Positions 22,381 to 34,245 are shown, counted from the first letter of the stretch. The stretch is DNA of 64,000 nucleotides from Rhizomys pruinosus (GCA_009823505.1 VZQC01006264.1:1301086-1365085); one strand, 5' to 3'. Made by a program: numbers and translations. The notes: a model not told the origin generated them from the sequence alone.

Positions 22381-25300
22381 GGTATATCTGACTAGGAGTG
22401 GGGAATTATCCCCCCACCCAAGATTACAAGGTGTGAATCTCCCCTCTGCCAGAGAACATTCTAGGTGTAGATGTTCTATTGTGACACACTCTGCACTCTA
22501 CTGTTGGAGAGTTCCAACTGAGGGTGTGAACAAGAAAAGCAACTACTTTGGGGTGGACACAATGGGAGACCATCAATTTTCCCAGCAAGGAAGGGTGGTG
22601 AATAGCAAACAGTACAGTTTCTCTGGGTGTTTAGATGTCATGACAGAAACCACACAGTAGCTAGAGAAGGTAGAGATCATCTGCCCAGCTCACAGCCATT
22701 TCAATAGCCCCATAGATCCTATCAAGAAGTCAGAAGGGTCTTGGAGAATGACTGTAGATTATGGAGAGCTAAATAAGTTAGTGCCTTCCTTCCATGCAGC
22801 TGTGCTAATATCGAACTCTTAGCTGGTGCGAGCAATGAGGTCCTTCCATGCTGCACTGGACCTTGCTGTTAAATCCCATTCACATGGAATGGACAGCAAG
22901 GGAATGTGAGAGTACTTATCCAAGATCCACAGCTCCACTGTTTGTCATGGGGATGTGACCCAGGATCTTTCCCTGCTCCTACCCTCTCTTGATAAAGAGG
23001 TTCCACTATAGAGATGATATGTTGACCTACGAGTGCCTCACAGTTTTGAAATCCTATTTGGGGGACATGCAAGTATTGGTGAAATTTTATACCTGGCCTT
23101 GCTCATATCACCTGTCCCGTGCATAATTTAATAAAAAGAGGTGTTACATAGGATTGAGATATAAAGGCCCAAGAGGCCTTTGAACAGGCCAAGATACTGG
23201 TCAGGCAAGCTGACCATCTGTGTGCAGGAATACCCTGATGTCCCTTCCTGTTAGAAGTCACCAGAAGCCTTGAGGACTACGGATGGGGACCTTGGCAACA
23301 GCAACCTGGGCAGACCTTGCTGATTGGGTTCTGGTCTCAATCCTAGAAAGGGGGAAAATCTTGGTACACAGCTCTACTACAGCAACTGCTGGCATTATAC
23401 CAAGCATTGAAACAGTTGTGATCCATTACCACTCTCGCCTCAGTTACTGCAAAACTGCATACTCCATAAAAGGATAGATGGAGGGTCTTTTAGCAAGCTG
23501 CTGTCACTTGTAGCACAAAACAATGTGTGCAAAGCTTGCACATATATTTACAATAGCGAGGGGTGGTGTCAACAAGCCCAATCACCAATCCCAGGCAGGC
23601 AATACTAGGTTCGGTGTCTTTTCAAGGCAACGAGCCTATCCGTTCACCTACCTTAGGTGACACCTCAGCAAAACCAGACCTAATACTAGAAGAGAATCCC
23701 CAATTCCTGTAGACACTTTGTATACTGATGGCACCTGCAGGGCAACTGAGCAACAACAGATAGCTGTGGCAATAGAAATGAACACTGACACTATGTGGCT
23801 GGACAGGGGAGAAGGAGAGAACAGCGAGTGTAGCGGGGTAAGAGCTGTATGGATAGTATTAACACAGGAGCTCTGGCCGATAGCCATCAATACTAGAGTT
23901 AGGTAGTGTTCAATGGCATAACTTTGTAGACAACCCAATGGGAGAAAAAAAAATTGCCAGGTGATGGGATGGTCACTATGGGGACAACAGATGTGATCAG
24001 GAGCCACTGCACACCACCTGGTGAGTCTTCCAGAGAACCAGGAAGCTGATGCTGTTACCAAAGTGAGGGCTATTTGCCCTCAGATGCCCTAGAAGTACCA
24101 CATTGAATCCATATTAAGTCTGGACACAGGAGAGCCAACATACGATGGAAAACAGCCAAAGCTGCTGGCATTCCAGCAAAAATATGCTGACATTCAACAG
24201 GCCCTCCAGGCCTGTGAGGCTTGTACTGGTTACAGCCCCTAAGGATGGATGTCATTATGGGACACATACAGGACTCAGGCTCCCCAATAAGGGATTGGCA
24301 AATAGATTATATAGGGCCCCTGACAGACAATGAATGATGCATATATGCTCTCACATTTGGAGACAATACCACAGGCATTACACAGGATTTTCCTTGCAAG
24401 TGATGGATGGGTAAGGATACAATTAAGGACCTTATCCAAATCAGTGTTGTGTATAGGTGTCCAACGAAGGACTGATTGTGATGGGGCACTCACTTTGCAA
24501 GCACTGGTGTACAAACCAGTACTGAAAATAACCAGGACAAAATGTATTTTCACCTTCCATACAACCCTACTTGGGCAGAGTTAATTGAAAGGAAAATGCG
24601 TTACTAAAAGAACACTTGGGGGCTGGAGGGATGGCCTAGCGGTTAAGAGCGCCGACCGCTCTTGCAGAGGACCCGGGTTCGATCCCCAGCACCCACATGG
24701 CGGCTGAGAACCGTCTGTAACTCCAATTCCAGGAGAACTCCAGTTCCAGGGGAATCCGAGACCCTCTTCTGAACTCCGCGGCATTGCACGACACGGGTGC
24801 ACAGACCTACATGCAGACAGTTACATTCGTACACATACAGAAATAAAAAAAAAATAAAAAAATAAATTAAAAAAAAAAAAAGAACACTTGGGTGCCTTAA
24901 GCATGGAAGGAACCATACAGAAATGGAAGAAAGCTGTTCTAGAAGATATATAGTTATTAAATGAAAACCCCAGTACCAGGGTTACCCCTACGAGTTGTTG
25001 ACCAGGAGGACCCTGAGGTCCCCCCTGGTTGCACATCCATGAGAAGCAGACAGCAAGACCCTATTGCTGAAGACTCTGCATGGTATGATTGTGGGAGTGG
25101 GAAAAATCAAGCTGAGACTATGTTGTAAACTACGTGCTACAGGATGTGTGCCAGAGGTGTTACACAGATGGCTGGGGAGAATTGTCCCCTACACTCCTGC
25201 TTAATGATGGACATGACATGCTGCAATTTTGACATGTTAAGCAAGATGTGCCTGCTGCTTCAATAATGGTTCATTTCATATATGTACAACCAGCAAATTT

Positions 25301-25440
25301 CCATTTTGATTTAATACCTGCTCTTCCAGGAGTGATACACATCTGGTATTGTAAGGCAGGCTGACTGCCAGTGGGAGGGGAAGTTGTAAGCATCAGTGGG
25401 GAACCCACGGAAACTGTTTTGTTAGAAGGCTATGATGCTC
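22381..25440 (+). pseudogene. ERV-L-like (class III) pol remnant
   Basis: An old endogenous retrovirus fragment reading RT, RNase H, integrase on the plus strand. RT: 'WRMTVDYGELNK' at 22,742-22,777, then a YxDD box reading 'YRDD' at 23,007-23,018. A connection-like segment ('EAFEQAKILVRQAD') follows near 23,180. RNase H: 'YTDGTCR' at 23,721-23,741, continuing as an open 62-codon stretch to 23,906. Integrase: 'WQIDYIGPL' near 24,295-24,321, with a stop four codons later; the end of the domain is cut by a B2 SINE at 24,620. Many stops and frameshifts and an apparent internal RT deletion make it non-coding. No gag, env, primer-binding site or flanking LTR was recognised. Class assignment rests on family resemblance of these motifs. 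The 137-codon minus-strand frame at 23,648-24,061 is a shadow. Confidence 0.85.
24620..24880 (+). mobile_element. B2: Young B2 SINE (17-bp-duplication subfamily) inside the ERV
   Basis: Near-intact B2 with a tRNA-like promoter: A-box region 'tagcggttaagagc' and B-box 'gggttcgatcccc'. A 17-bp unit ('aactccaattccaggag' then 'aactccagttccagggg') is tandemly duplicated at 24,719-24,752. Target-site duplication 'aaaagaacacttggg' lies at 24,606-24,620 and 24,877-24,892. CpGs are largely retained, so the insertion is recent. It splits the integrase region. Confidence 0.97.
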
Positions 25441-25544
25441 CTGTTGAATTACCATCCAAGCATTTGTGTTATTATAGCAGTCAGGGTTTGTTTAGATGTT
25501 CATGCTTCTTTCTCTGTGTGTTATTATTATTACTATTTTATTGT

Positions 25545-25682
25545 TATTAAACGTTTTCATAAATCATACATCATTTCTCATTTGAATTTAGTCACTTCCC
25601 TTTCCATGCCCCCCACAACTCCTGCACTCTACCATACATGTCATGCAGTTCTTTTGTTGTTGTTGTTCTTTCTAACCTGTGT

Positions 25683-25719
<37 letters not shown>

Positions 25720-25835
25720 ATATCATATGAATTGGAGGATTTTTTTTGCTAAAAGATGTCATGTTTTCCTTAAAGAAGTGCTCAAAGTTTCCTCCTTTAG
25801 TAGAAGAAATACCTCTGAAATGGGTCAAGAGTTCA
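25545..25835 (-). mobile_element. LINE-1 3' UTR fragment, antisense, with (TA)n
   Basis: Begins with a reversed A-rich end, 'ctttccatgccccccacaac' (reversed G-rich tract), 'ctaccatacatgtcatgcag', a (TA)n tract at 25,686-25,718 and 'gatgtcatgttttccttaaa'. The last phrase is shared in antisense with 54,430-54,490 and with 440-470. Confidence 0.72.
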
Positions 25836-26209
25836 CTGGAAACAGAAAAAGAAAAAAAACCCAAGAACTCAATGTGTCACCACAATGGAAAATAAGTCAC
25901 CTTACCTCTTTCACCTCCTCCAATGCTCAGGGAATCTTTCAGAAGAGGATGGCCAAAAGAAAGTTAGAGCCAGAGGAAGGCTTGGAGTAGCTTGGAGTAT
26001 ATAGCATGAATGGTCTTCCAGAACAAAGACTGATTTGGACATCAAATGCCTTCCCATTTGTATGGGCACCTGCTGTCCCAGGATTAAAAAATCCACTGTT
26101 GTCCTTCCCAGGGAAAAGTAGAAGTCAAGATGCCAGCTGCCTCTACCAACCAGCCAGTCAGCCCTGGCTACATGAGTGGGAGAGGCCAAGGGCATAGAGA
26201 CTGAGAATC

Positions 26210-26212
<3 letters not shown>
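25836..26212. other. Unassigned, possibly further L1 3' UTR
   Basis: Contains wording such as 'gttagagccagaggaaggct' that I associate with old rodent L1 3' UTRs, but the match is too weak to call. Frames of 94 and 103 codons lack domains. Confidence 0.3.
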
Positions 26213-26247
<35 letters not shown>

Positions 26248-26300
26248 CTCGCTCTCGCTCTCGCTCTCGCTCTCGCTCTCGCTCTCGCTCTCGCTCTCTC
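26213..26300. repeat. (CT)n followed by a nine-unit (CTCTCG)n microsatellite
   Basis: About 14 CT units are followed by nine 'cgctct' hexamers, each containing one CpG, ending at 26,300. On the plus strand it translates as an Ala-Leu run, a pure artefact. Confidence 0.97.
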
Positions 26301-26899
26301 CCCTCTCATCAGACAGAGGTTTCAGGATTCATGCCTAGACAAGAAATTTCCCATATGGCCATGCGGGAGGGGCAGCACCAACTTTGGGGGACTATAGGAG
26401 GGAGGGTCAGGTTCGCACCAGGGCACAAACCTCCCAGAAGGAAGTTTAGCAACATATGTATAGTTTATATATAATATATAAAAGCAAATTCATTCCATTC
26501 ACCCAAACCTTTCAATAATCTCTTTCTAATTTTTTGTAACACATTCTGGATTCTGTTGCTCCTTTTAACTATTTGTTCCCCCCAATTTCCTCTTTACTCA
26601 CTCTGAGTTAACCATACAAACAAATACCTTTACTCCCTGAAACTTTAGAAAACTTATTTATTCTACTTGAATGTGTTTTCCTCAGTTATCACACCATATT
26701 GTCTCAATCATTTCTTTCAAACCTTCTTCCAATGTCTCCTACTGCACATTGAATACCTTCTTGTTGATGTATAACATCACAAAATTATCCTTGCTTCACA
26801 TCTGCCATTAAGACCCATGCTCATTTCTAACATATGCTATGTTTATGTTGTATGTATGTTTCCCCAGTAAAATCTGAACTTAGAGCAATGAATAAAAAC
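26301..26899. other. No recognisable feature
   Basis: AT-rich from 26,450 on; no gene-like frame. Confidence 0.4.
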
Positions 26900-26912
26900 T
26901 CAAGTTTTCACC

Positions 26913-27342
26913 ATTAACCCCAGTCGCAGCCCTTACATTCTACCACGCCCCCTCTTCCACAGATTGTTCCCTAGGCTTAGAAAAGGGGCATAGGTGGATG
27001 AGAAGCAAAACACTCTACTTTCTCTGGAGCTGATGTCTTGGTCTCTAGTCAATTCTGGCTGTTTTCTTTCATGGGCTGCCAGCTTGTCCAGGCATAACCT
27101 TTCGATCCTACTAATGAAGCACACGCAATTAGATATATAGGTATTTAAACAGTACTAATTGTTATGGTAGGTTACTTTGGTATAGACACAGATGTTTGGA
27201 TGGTATGTTAACTCATGAATTACATTTTCTTCTGTTAAGTATGGCAGGGTCTTCGTGTGGTTTATAACATCTCCTAACCATTAGAGGATGTAAGCTTGTG
27301 GCATCAGCCGTGGGTTATTCCTCCAAGGAGAGAGCTAATAGC
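26913..27342 (-). mobile_element. L1-tailed element copy 2, inverted 5' part
   Basis: Antisense match to about 48,435-48,865, from the 'gctattagctctct' region to 'ggttaatggtgaaa'. It joins the sense 3' part at about 27,342. The whole two-part structure lies between matching 13-bp flanks, 'ctcaagttttcac' at 26,900-26,912 and 27,704-27,716, showing it is one twin-primed insertion. Confidence 0.93.
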
Positions 27343-27702
27343 GGTGAAACTACAACAATATAGACTGGACACTCATTTGATCAACTTGACTGAACATACA
27401 AGCCCCCCCTGCTGGATGGTGGGACCCATGAGCTGTGTGGGTTTGGGCACAACTGCTTGCAAATTGGTTTTACATGAAGGATGCTTGTACTCACAAACTA
27501 TCACTTATTGTAAAAAAAAAAAAATGAAAACAAAACAAAACAAAAAAAGCAGAGAAAGATGCAGAAAACTTACGGCAGAATGCATGATCTGGGATGGGTA
27601 GGGGTGGGGTGGGGGGAAGGGAAGGGGATATATGCCTGAACTGAATTGGAAAATGATGTATGAAATACACAAAGCATCAATAAAAACAAACAAAAAAAAA
27701 AC
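27343..27702 (+). mobile_element. L1-tailed element copy 2, 3' (sense) part
   Basis: From 'ggtgaaactacaacaatata' this matches 48,863-49,175, through the G-rich tract at 27,590-27,630 and 'aaagcatcaataaaaa', ending in an A-rich tail before the right target-site duplication. The 101-codon frame at 27,296-27,601 crosses the inversion junction and is not a gene. Confidence 0.93.
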
Positions 27703-27716
27703 CCTCAAGTTTTCAC

Positions 27717-29105
27717 ATTTTAGACCGTCATCTAAAACTTTCATCAGTGAAAGATCATCCATTTAAGAAAACTTCTTGACTATATTCACTGTAGAAAATA
27801 CTATGCCAGAGGCCATTCCTTGCAAATACACAGACCTTGCAATTTGTTTCACTTATTTTTATTCTTTCTTAGTCTTCCTAACTAAAAAGAAAATAACATA
27901 TAAATTCATAGTGACAAGAATTGACTAATTTTGGTGAGATATCCCCATTCATATATTGAGGAAAGCATTTGTAAATATAGCAAAATGTGGACAAAATGAA
28001 TGTCCATGGAAAAGGAATATGAAAGGTGTCATATTTACACAATTAAATGATGAAAATATATGTAAAATCATGAGCAACATGGGATTACAATATTTAAAAT
28101 ACTAGTTTACTAGTTACAAATACAGAAACTAATTTACTAGTTACAAGTACAGAAACTAATAATATATTAGTTATATTTATTGATAATGTTAAAAGCATTT
28201 TTGTATTAAGTAAGCTTTATATTTAAAATGGGATGACTTTTTTACTAATACTTTGAGAATTTCATAAACTATGTTTTGATCATATTCACTGCCCAAATCC
28301 AACAGCTTTTTTTTTCAAGTTCTATTTGTAGTTTTCCTGTACCTTTAGTGCTGACCCATCCACTTAAAGAAAACTGAATCTCCCTCCCAATAACTATATT
28401 GTCAACAGTTCTTCATCTAGGCCTGGGGCTTCATGTCTAATTCACCCCTCTAAGCTGGGATTTTTGCCTGGCTTGAGCTTAACCGGATCCTATGCATACT
28501 GTCACAAGTGCTACAAGTTCATATGTGCTACTGTCTTGTTGTGTCTGGAAAACACTATCTCCTTGTACTATTCCATAGCCTGTGACTCTGTGACAACTTT
28601 TGGCAATGGAAATAATTTTGAAAGTTTTTTAATGATGGAAAAACATCAATAACTGAAATCAATTTTCTGATAGAAAAATCTTCATGTTTTAAAAATATTT
28701 TATTCAAATATACTTGAAATGAATTTTCTTCATCAAATCCTAAGTAAAAAAAGATCCTAAGTACATAACATAGCATAATCAGATTATATGTAATTTTCAG
28801 AAAAGAGGGAACAAAAGTAGATCTTGACCTCTGAGATAATAAAGTATATGTAGAGTAATTTCCATCCTTTCACTCTCCATCCAAGGGTGTCTTTATAAAT
28901 AAAGTGTTTTTCTTAAAAGTTAGCAGACATGATAGGCACAATGGCCCAGAAGGAAAAGTTTTTGCCAAACAAGTATAGCAACACAATTGATCCCATGGAA
29001 ATACATAACTATGAAATGAGAAAACTAACTCTACACCATAATTTTTAACATTCACATGTATATGGTGGTATGTGTGTCTATACATAGAATCACATAGACA
29101 CAGAA
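27717..29105. other. AT-rich repeat-poor sequence with a 27-bp tandem duplication
   Basis: A 27-bp unit 'tttactagttacaaatacag...' occurs twice in tandem at 28,106-28,159. No recognisable gene or mobile element. The open frames of 62-73 codons at 28.5 kb look fortuitous. Confidence 0.45.
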
Positions 29106-29109
29106 ATGG

Positions 29110-29127
29110 ACACACATCACACACATA

Positions 29128-29166
<39 letters not shown>
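29110..29166. repeat. (CA)n microsatellite
   Basis: About 22 CA units with a few TA interruptions. The overlapping 106-codon minus-strand frame is driven by it. Confidence 0.95.
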
Positions 29167-29171
<5 letters not shown>

Positions 29172-31544
29172 CCACATCCTGTATACACAAACTAATATTT
29201 TATTTATAAAGACAATACATAGTTGAATATAGTTTGTTAAACTTTTCTACTAGTTTGCAAATTTCTTAGCCATTTGAAGCCACATATGTTTCAGTTTTTT
29301 ATTGAGAGACATTTAATCATAGCTGTAATATGTCAGGCTATTGTTCCCATTTGTTGGTTAGTTCTCACTTTTTAGAAGTAGAGTTTTGCAGGTTTGCTGT
29401 GTTACACATGGTCAATGCCTCCTTCTCTTGTCATCAGTTTTCTTACAAAATTTATTCTTTCCTGGCCTCCTTTGATTGTTATTTTCTTTTTTCCGTATTA
29501 TAGTATTGCTTGAAAAACTCTAGGTTGTGTTTTCTTGGTATAAATGAAGTGGATTAATTTGTGCTTGTATTAGAAATTCCCCATTTGTCAATTTAAAAAG
29601 ATAGCTTTTCTGGATATAATAATTATGATTGATGGTTAATTATATGCAGGGCTTCAAAATTTCATTCTGTACTTCCTTGAAATTTGAAATGAATATTAGT
29701 TATTCTAATATCTTGTCATTGTGAGTGATTTTTCCCTTTTAGGATTTCATATTTATGTGCTTTTGTAACATATTGATTATATCATGGAGAGGTCCTTTTC
29801 TGAACAAGTTCATTTCTGTTTTTAAATGACCATTGTGTCTGAACACTTACTGTTTTCTTAGGTTTGGGACATTGCATCCTGTGTAAATTTCAGTTTGATC
29901 CCATGACACATATCAAGAATAGGTCACAAGAATTCATCAAGAAAAGTTAACTCATTTAACAAATAGTTTGAGAGGCATTTCACCTGAAGTCTCTACTGGA
30001 TTCATGAAACTGTCAATAGTAAACGTAATCCAGAGCACTCATGTATGAGGGCAGCCTATGAAAAAAATGATTAAACTAAAATCACCATCTTTTCCTACAG
30101 TTCCCATCTCTGAAAAGGAATGCAAGGAATTATCTGACAAGTGATATAGTGTATAATTGGAGGAAAAATGGTAAGGTCTTATTTCCCAGTAAGGGAATTA
30201 ATCATGAGGTGTTCTACATCCAAAGAGAAGGTGAAATTTGTTTAAAGTAACTAGGAATTTGAAGACTATTTTGGACATAACATTGTAATTCATGAACATT
30301 TTATGTTTATTAGCTCATAGAAAATGAAATATTAATTCTGTATTTCTCAAATATACCTGTTTAACTCAGGGTTATATAGATACATATTCTTAATAATGAT
30401 TAATACAAATTGAATATTTAGTGTTTACACACCTATTATAATTTTCTGTGCTCATACACATGATTCATAAAAATGTTAATATGTGATCTAGTATTTTAAA
30501 TAATTAAAACAAAAATTAGAGCTCTAGAGAGCAAAATTATCTCATTTCCCATTTACTAAATTTTAAAATTCATATTCATTCTATCATAGTCTTCTTACAA
30601 TTTATTTTCTAAAATTTATTTCAATTAATATAATATGGATCAACAAAAATTCAATTATAAAAAAGAACTATGTTCATTCATCAGTATTCAAACATGTTAC
30701 ACTGTTTCTGCTTGTGTTCCTTACAAGCATGATCACATGTAAACCAGAATTTCTTTCATATAAATGGAATTATCATCATTGTCGATAAGATACCCTGCCT
30801 CATTATAAATTTTAAAAGGTTGTATGGAAATCAATTGAGGATTAAATTGTTGATTTTAGTATGATCAAATGACACAGTTCGTTTAACCCAAAGCCTTATT
30901 TTTTTATTAAAAATCCACTGACTTTCTATAAAATAGAACAAAAGAAAATTTGAAAGTAAGAATAATGTTGTATTTCTCTATAATAAAAGGTTATTTAAAT
31001 AATATTTATTGACTGGTAAATTGAGCATATCTTATCTTGTGGAAACGAATCATAATTTACATAAACAAAGCAATGTGAGACCTTTCCAATTATACACTTC
31101 TTATAAATTTAAATATTTGGAAATAAAAAGAAATGCATTTATAACATTTTATCCAGAAGTTATCATTCATTTTATTAAATTTTCTCAGCTACATTTTATT
31201 TTAATATTAATAAATAATATTACAATTTTCATGCACCCATAAGTCTCTTTAGAATTTATCATATCCATATGGCTACATCATTTTCCACAGAGTTATCATT
31301 AAGAGGGCAACTTTTTAATACACTTGATCCACAGGAAGAAAGAAGAGTTGTCATTTTAAAGTGAATCTTGAGGAATACAGTGAAAAATACAATGGTCTAT
31401 TTTTTTCTCAGTCAGAATTGCCAGAGGAGAACCTCTAATTGCAAAAGCATTGTTTTTCCTAACAGCACATCTATAATTCTTCAATTGTTTTCAACAGTTA
31501 GCAAATTTAAGAATACACTTTAATGTTCTTTCCTTTTGTTAATA
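29167..31544. other. Long AT-rich repeat-poor block
   Basis: About 2.4 kb with no recognisable young repeat or gene-like frame. The 29,270-29,880 part has wording ('ttttattgagagacatttaa', 'ttttctggatataataatta') suggestive of a very old antisense L1. The rest has none. Confidence 0.4.
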
Positions 31545-32310
31545 AAATTTTTCGTTGACAATTTCACACACATATGTATTATATATTATATTATATAATT
31601 ATATATTTATATACTACATAATATATATCAAATTATATATTATTATATATTAAATATAATCTTTCCCATTCTTTGTCCATTCCTCCTATCCCCTCTTAAA
31701 AAAACTCTCATATTCATGAATTTTGTTTTGCTCCGATGAATTTAATTATGATCATCCGTGTTAACATGTGTTTGTATATATCAATTGGAGCCTGATGGAC
31801 TCCTCAGTAGATACACAACTGGATTCTATGCCTCTCCTGCTCATAGGATCTGCTTTATGCCTATAGTTCCCTACTAAGTGGATTGCCTCAGAAGTCACTC
31901 ATTCATAGATGATTATTGCCTGGGACAGTCTAGTGTAAGCACAGTGCCAGTAAGTGCAGCTGTTAAAAGTCCATGATTTCCGTGGCCATGTCATGCTTAG
32001 AAGATAACATTTCACATCCCTTTTTCCATATTTTCTGGATCTCACATTTTTCCACTCCCTCTTCCACATGATACCTTAAGTGGCATAAATGTCCTGCTTA
32101 GTGCTAAGCCTACAATTTTCAATTATGCTCATAATCCTGTGTAGTCCTGTGTCTCAGCATTTACCTTTCACAGCAAAGAGTCTTCTCCGATCAAAGTCAG
32201 CTTCTGTCTATTGGCATAAATGTAAATATTTTGAAGATGGTTTGATTCTTGATAATTTAGCTAAATATCAGTAGTAAGCTCCTCCCTAGGGCCAAAATTC
32301 TCAGTCCCTA
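31545..32310 (-). mobile_element. LINE-1 3' UTR (Lx-like), antisense
   Basis: Starts with a reversed A-rich end at 31,545 and an AT microsatellite (31,570-31,665), followed by 'ttccattcctcctatccc'-type pyrimidine text and the segment 'ggccatgtcatgcttagaag' with 'ataacatttcacatcccttt', which I associate with rodent Lx 3' UTRs. Confidence 0.6.
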
Positions 32311-32926
32311 TTTAAAAATTTATTTACATTACCAGGTATCAATTCTCTCAAAATGACCCTCAAACCCAGATAGAGATATGTCCATTACTGTATTGCCACT
32401 GCTGCACTGTCGCCTTAAAATGTTCTTCCCCACTGTATGGGCTGATGTGCCTCTCATTACATGGATAACATATATAATATGAAAGTAGTGACAAGTGTAC
32501 TGCAGGTAGAAAGTGATGAATTAAGTGGGGAAATGAGGGTGACAGGTAAGTCTGTAGAATTAACCCAAACTAAGTGTGTATGAAAAAGGATTAGTTTTGA
32601 TCAAGAAGTACCCATTACTCCCAAACTAACAAGCTGTTCCCATTGCTCTGAGGGTATATCAAAACTAGATATTATGATCCCATTGCTGAAATTATCACAC
32701 ACACTGGCCATAAGATCTAGAGATATCAAGTGAAAACTGAGTTGTAAGTGTCTCCTTACTGGGTGAATTTTATAGTGCCAGAAAGTGGTGTATAAGATGC
32801 TAGTTCAGACAAGTCATGAAACAAAAGTCTTACCCAACTGCAAGTCATAATACCAACCTAATATTAAAGATGCACCCATTGATCTGATACTAGCATGACT
32901 ATTAGGCAGAAAGTAATCCCTTTAAT
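32311..32926. other. No recognisable feature
   Basis: Mixed sequence without named repeats or gene-like frames. Confidence 0.4.
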
Positions 32927-32936
32927 GATTGGATTT

Positions 32937-33090
32937 TTTTGTTGTTGTTCTTCTTGAGACAGGGTTCCCTGTAACGCCAGCTAGTCTAGAATTCACTATG
33001 TAGACCAGGCTGGCCTTGAACTCACAGATATCTGCCTGTCTCTGCCTCCTGAGTGCTGGGATTAAAGGTGAGGGCCACCATGCTTGGCAC
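32937..33090 (-). mobile_element. B1: B1 SINE
   Basis: Minus-strand B1, tail 'tttttgttgttgttcttc' at the left and reversed head 'ccaccatgcttggc' at the right. Target-site duplication 'tgattggattttt' (32,926) and 'tgattggaattttt' (33,092). Moderately diverged. Confidence 0.93.
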
Positions 33091-33483
33091 CTGATTGGAA
33101 TTTTTAAGGCTTCTACTGAAGAAGACTTCATATCTAGTCTGGTAAACTTCCTCCAAAATCTGTGGCTACAAAAGTCCATGAGCCTAAGGATGAACCTAGA
33201 ACTTTTGTTTCATTGTGTATGATGCAATGTCCAACTATCTTCCAAATATTTGTATGTATATCCATAAATGAGTACTGTTCTCAGCCTTGCTCAAAGAAAC
33301 TTCTTTTTTTTGCAGTGGGTAACAGTTAATGCAGATATTCATAATGAACGTAATTGCTCAGAAATAGTGACTATCATATTCAATTTTCGTTGCCAAATGA
33401 CACACTTAGGGTGAGTGAATCTCAATTGAGGAAATTCTTCCATCAGCCTGGCTTGTGGGCATGTGTGTAGGACATTTTCTGAT

Positions 33484-33486
<3 letters not shown>

Positions 33487-33517
<31 letters not shown>

Positions 33518-33735
33518 GTCAGAAGTACTACTGTGTTTGCGTGTAGGGTTTGTGCACCCGTGAGCTGCAATGCCGCGGAGGTCAGAAGAGGGTCTCGGAT
33601 TCCCCTGGAACTGGAGTTCTCCTGGAATTGGAGTTGCAGACGGTTCTCAGCCGCCATGTGGGTGCTGGGGATCGAACCCGGGTCCTCTGCAAGAGCAGTC
33701 GGCGCTCTTAACCGCTAGGCCATCTCTCCAGCCCC
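33487..33735 (-). mobile_element. B2: Young B2 SINE (17-bp-duplication subfamily)
   Basis: T-run at 33,487-33,513, duplicated 17-bp unit at 33,603-33,636, intact reversed B-box 'ggggatcgaacccg' and reversed head 'ccatctctccagcccc'. Flanks 'attttctgattcc' and 'attttcttgatatt' are a plausible target-site duplication. Overlapping 60-87-codon frames are B2 artefacts. Confidence 0.95.
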
Positions 33736-33835
33736 ATTTTCTTGATATTTGAGTGACATGGGGGATCCAAGAAATTATGGGAGGTGGTCAAAATCCTAAG
33801 GATCTGGCCGGGATTGTAAAATAAAGCAATCTGAT

Positions 33836-34040
33836 GGGCTGGAGAAATGGCTTAGCAGTTAAGAGGACTGGCTGTTCTGGCAGAAGATCCAGGTTCCATT
33901 CCCAGGACCCACATAGCAGCTAACAACCATCAGTAACTCCATTTCCAGAGGATCTGATTCTCTTTTCTGATCTAACTGGGCTTTCGGAATACGGGTGCTT
34001 TTACACATATGCATGCAATACATACATACACATAAAAAAT
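33836..34040 (+). mobile_element. B2: Older B2 SINE (single-unit type)
   Basis: Begins 'gggctggagaaatggcttag' and ends in 'cataaaaaatgtgc'. It has only one copy of the 17-bp unit ('aactccatttccagagg'), and many CpGs are lost, so it predates the neighbouring B2. Confidence 0.9.
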
Positions 34041-34245
34041 GTGCAAGCTGAGCAGCGGACAAAGAAGAAACCTAGTAAGCAGGATTCCTCCATGTTTTCT
34101 GCTTTGTCTTCTGTGTGCAGGCCCCTGTTATGAAGTCCTGTCCAGAGTTCCCTCAGTGATTGAATATTATTTGGAAGAATAAGATAAAATAAACCCTTTG
34201 CTCCTCAAGTTGGCTTTGCTTAGTGTTTTATCAAAACCTACGTGA

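Larger units (their letters stand above)
33370..34245 (+). mobile_element. URR1-like repeat split by two B2 SINEs
   Basis: The host repeat reads across three pieces: 33,370-33,486, 33,736-33,835 and 34,041-34,245. Together they contain 'ttgccaaatgacacacttag', 'gatatttgagtgacatgggg' and the end 'ataaaataaaccctttgctc' with 'agtgttttatcaaaacc'. The order matches the unbroken copy at 2,295-2,695. Confidence 0.7.

Noticed and set aside
23648..24061. 137-codon minus-strand frame
   Set aside because: It is antisense to the ERV-L-like RNase H region, where the plus strand has clear motifs.
24660..24700. tRNA gene
   Set aside because: The A-box/B-box pair belongs to the tRNA-derived head of a B2 SINE; the cloverleaf is incomplete and a B2 body follows.
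26176..26397. Ala-Leu repeat protein
   Set aside because: Encoded entirely by the CT/CTCTCG microsatellite.
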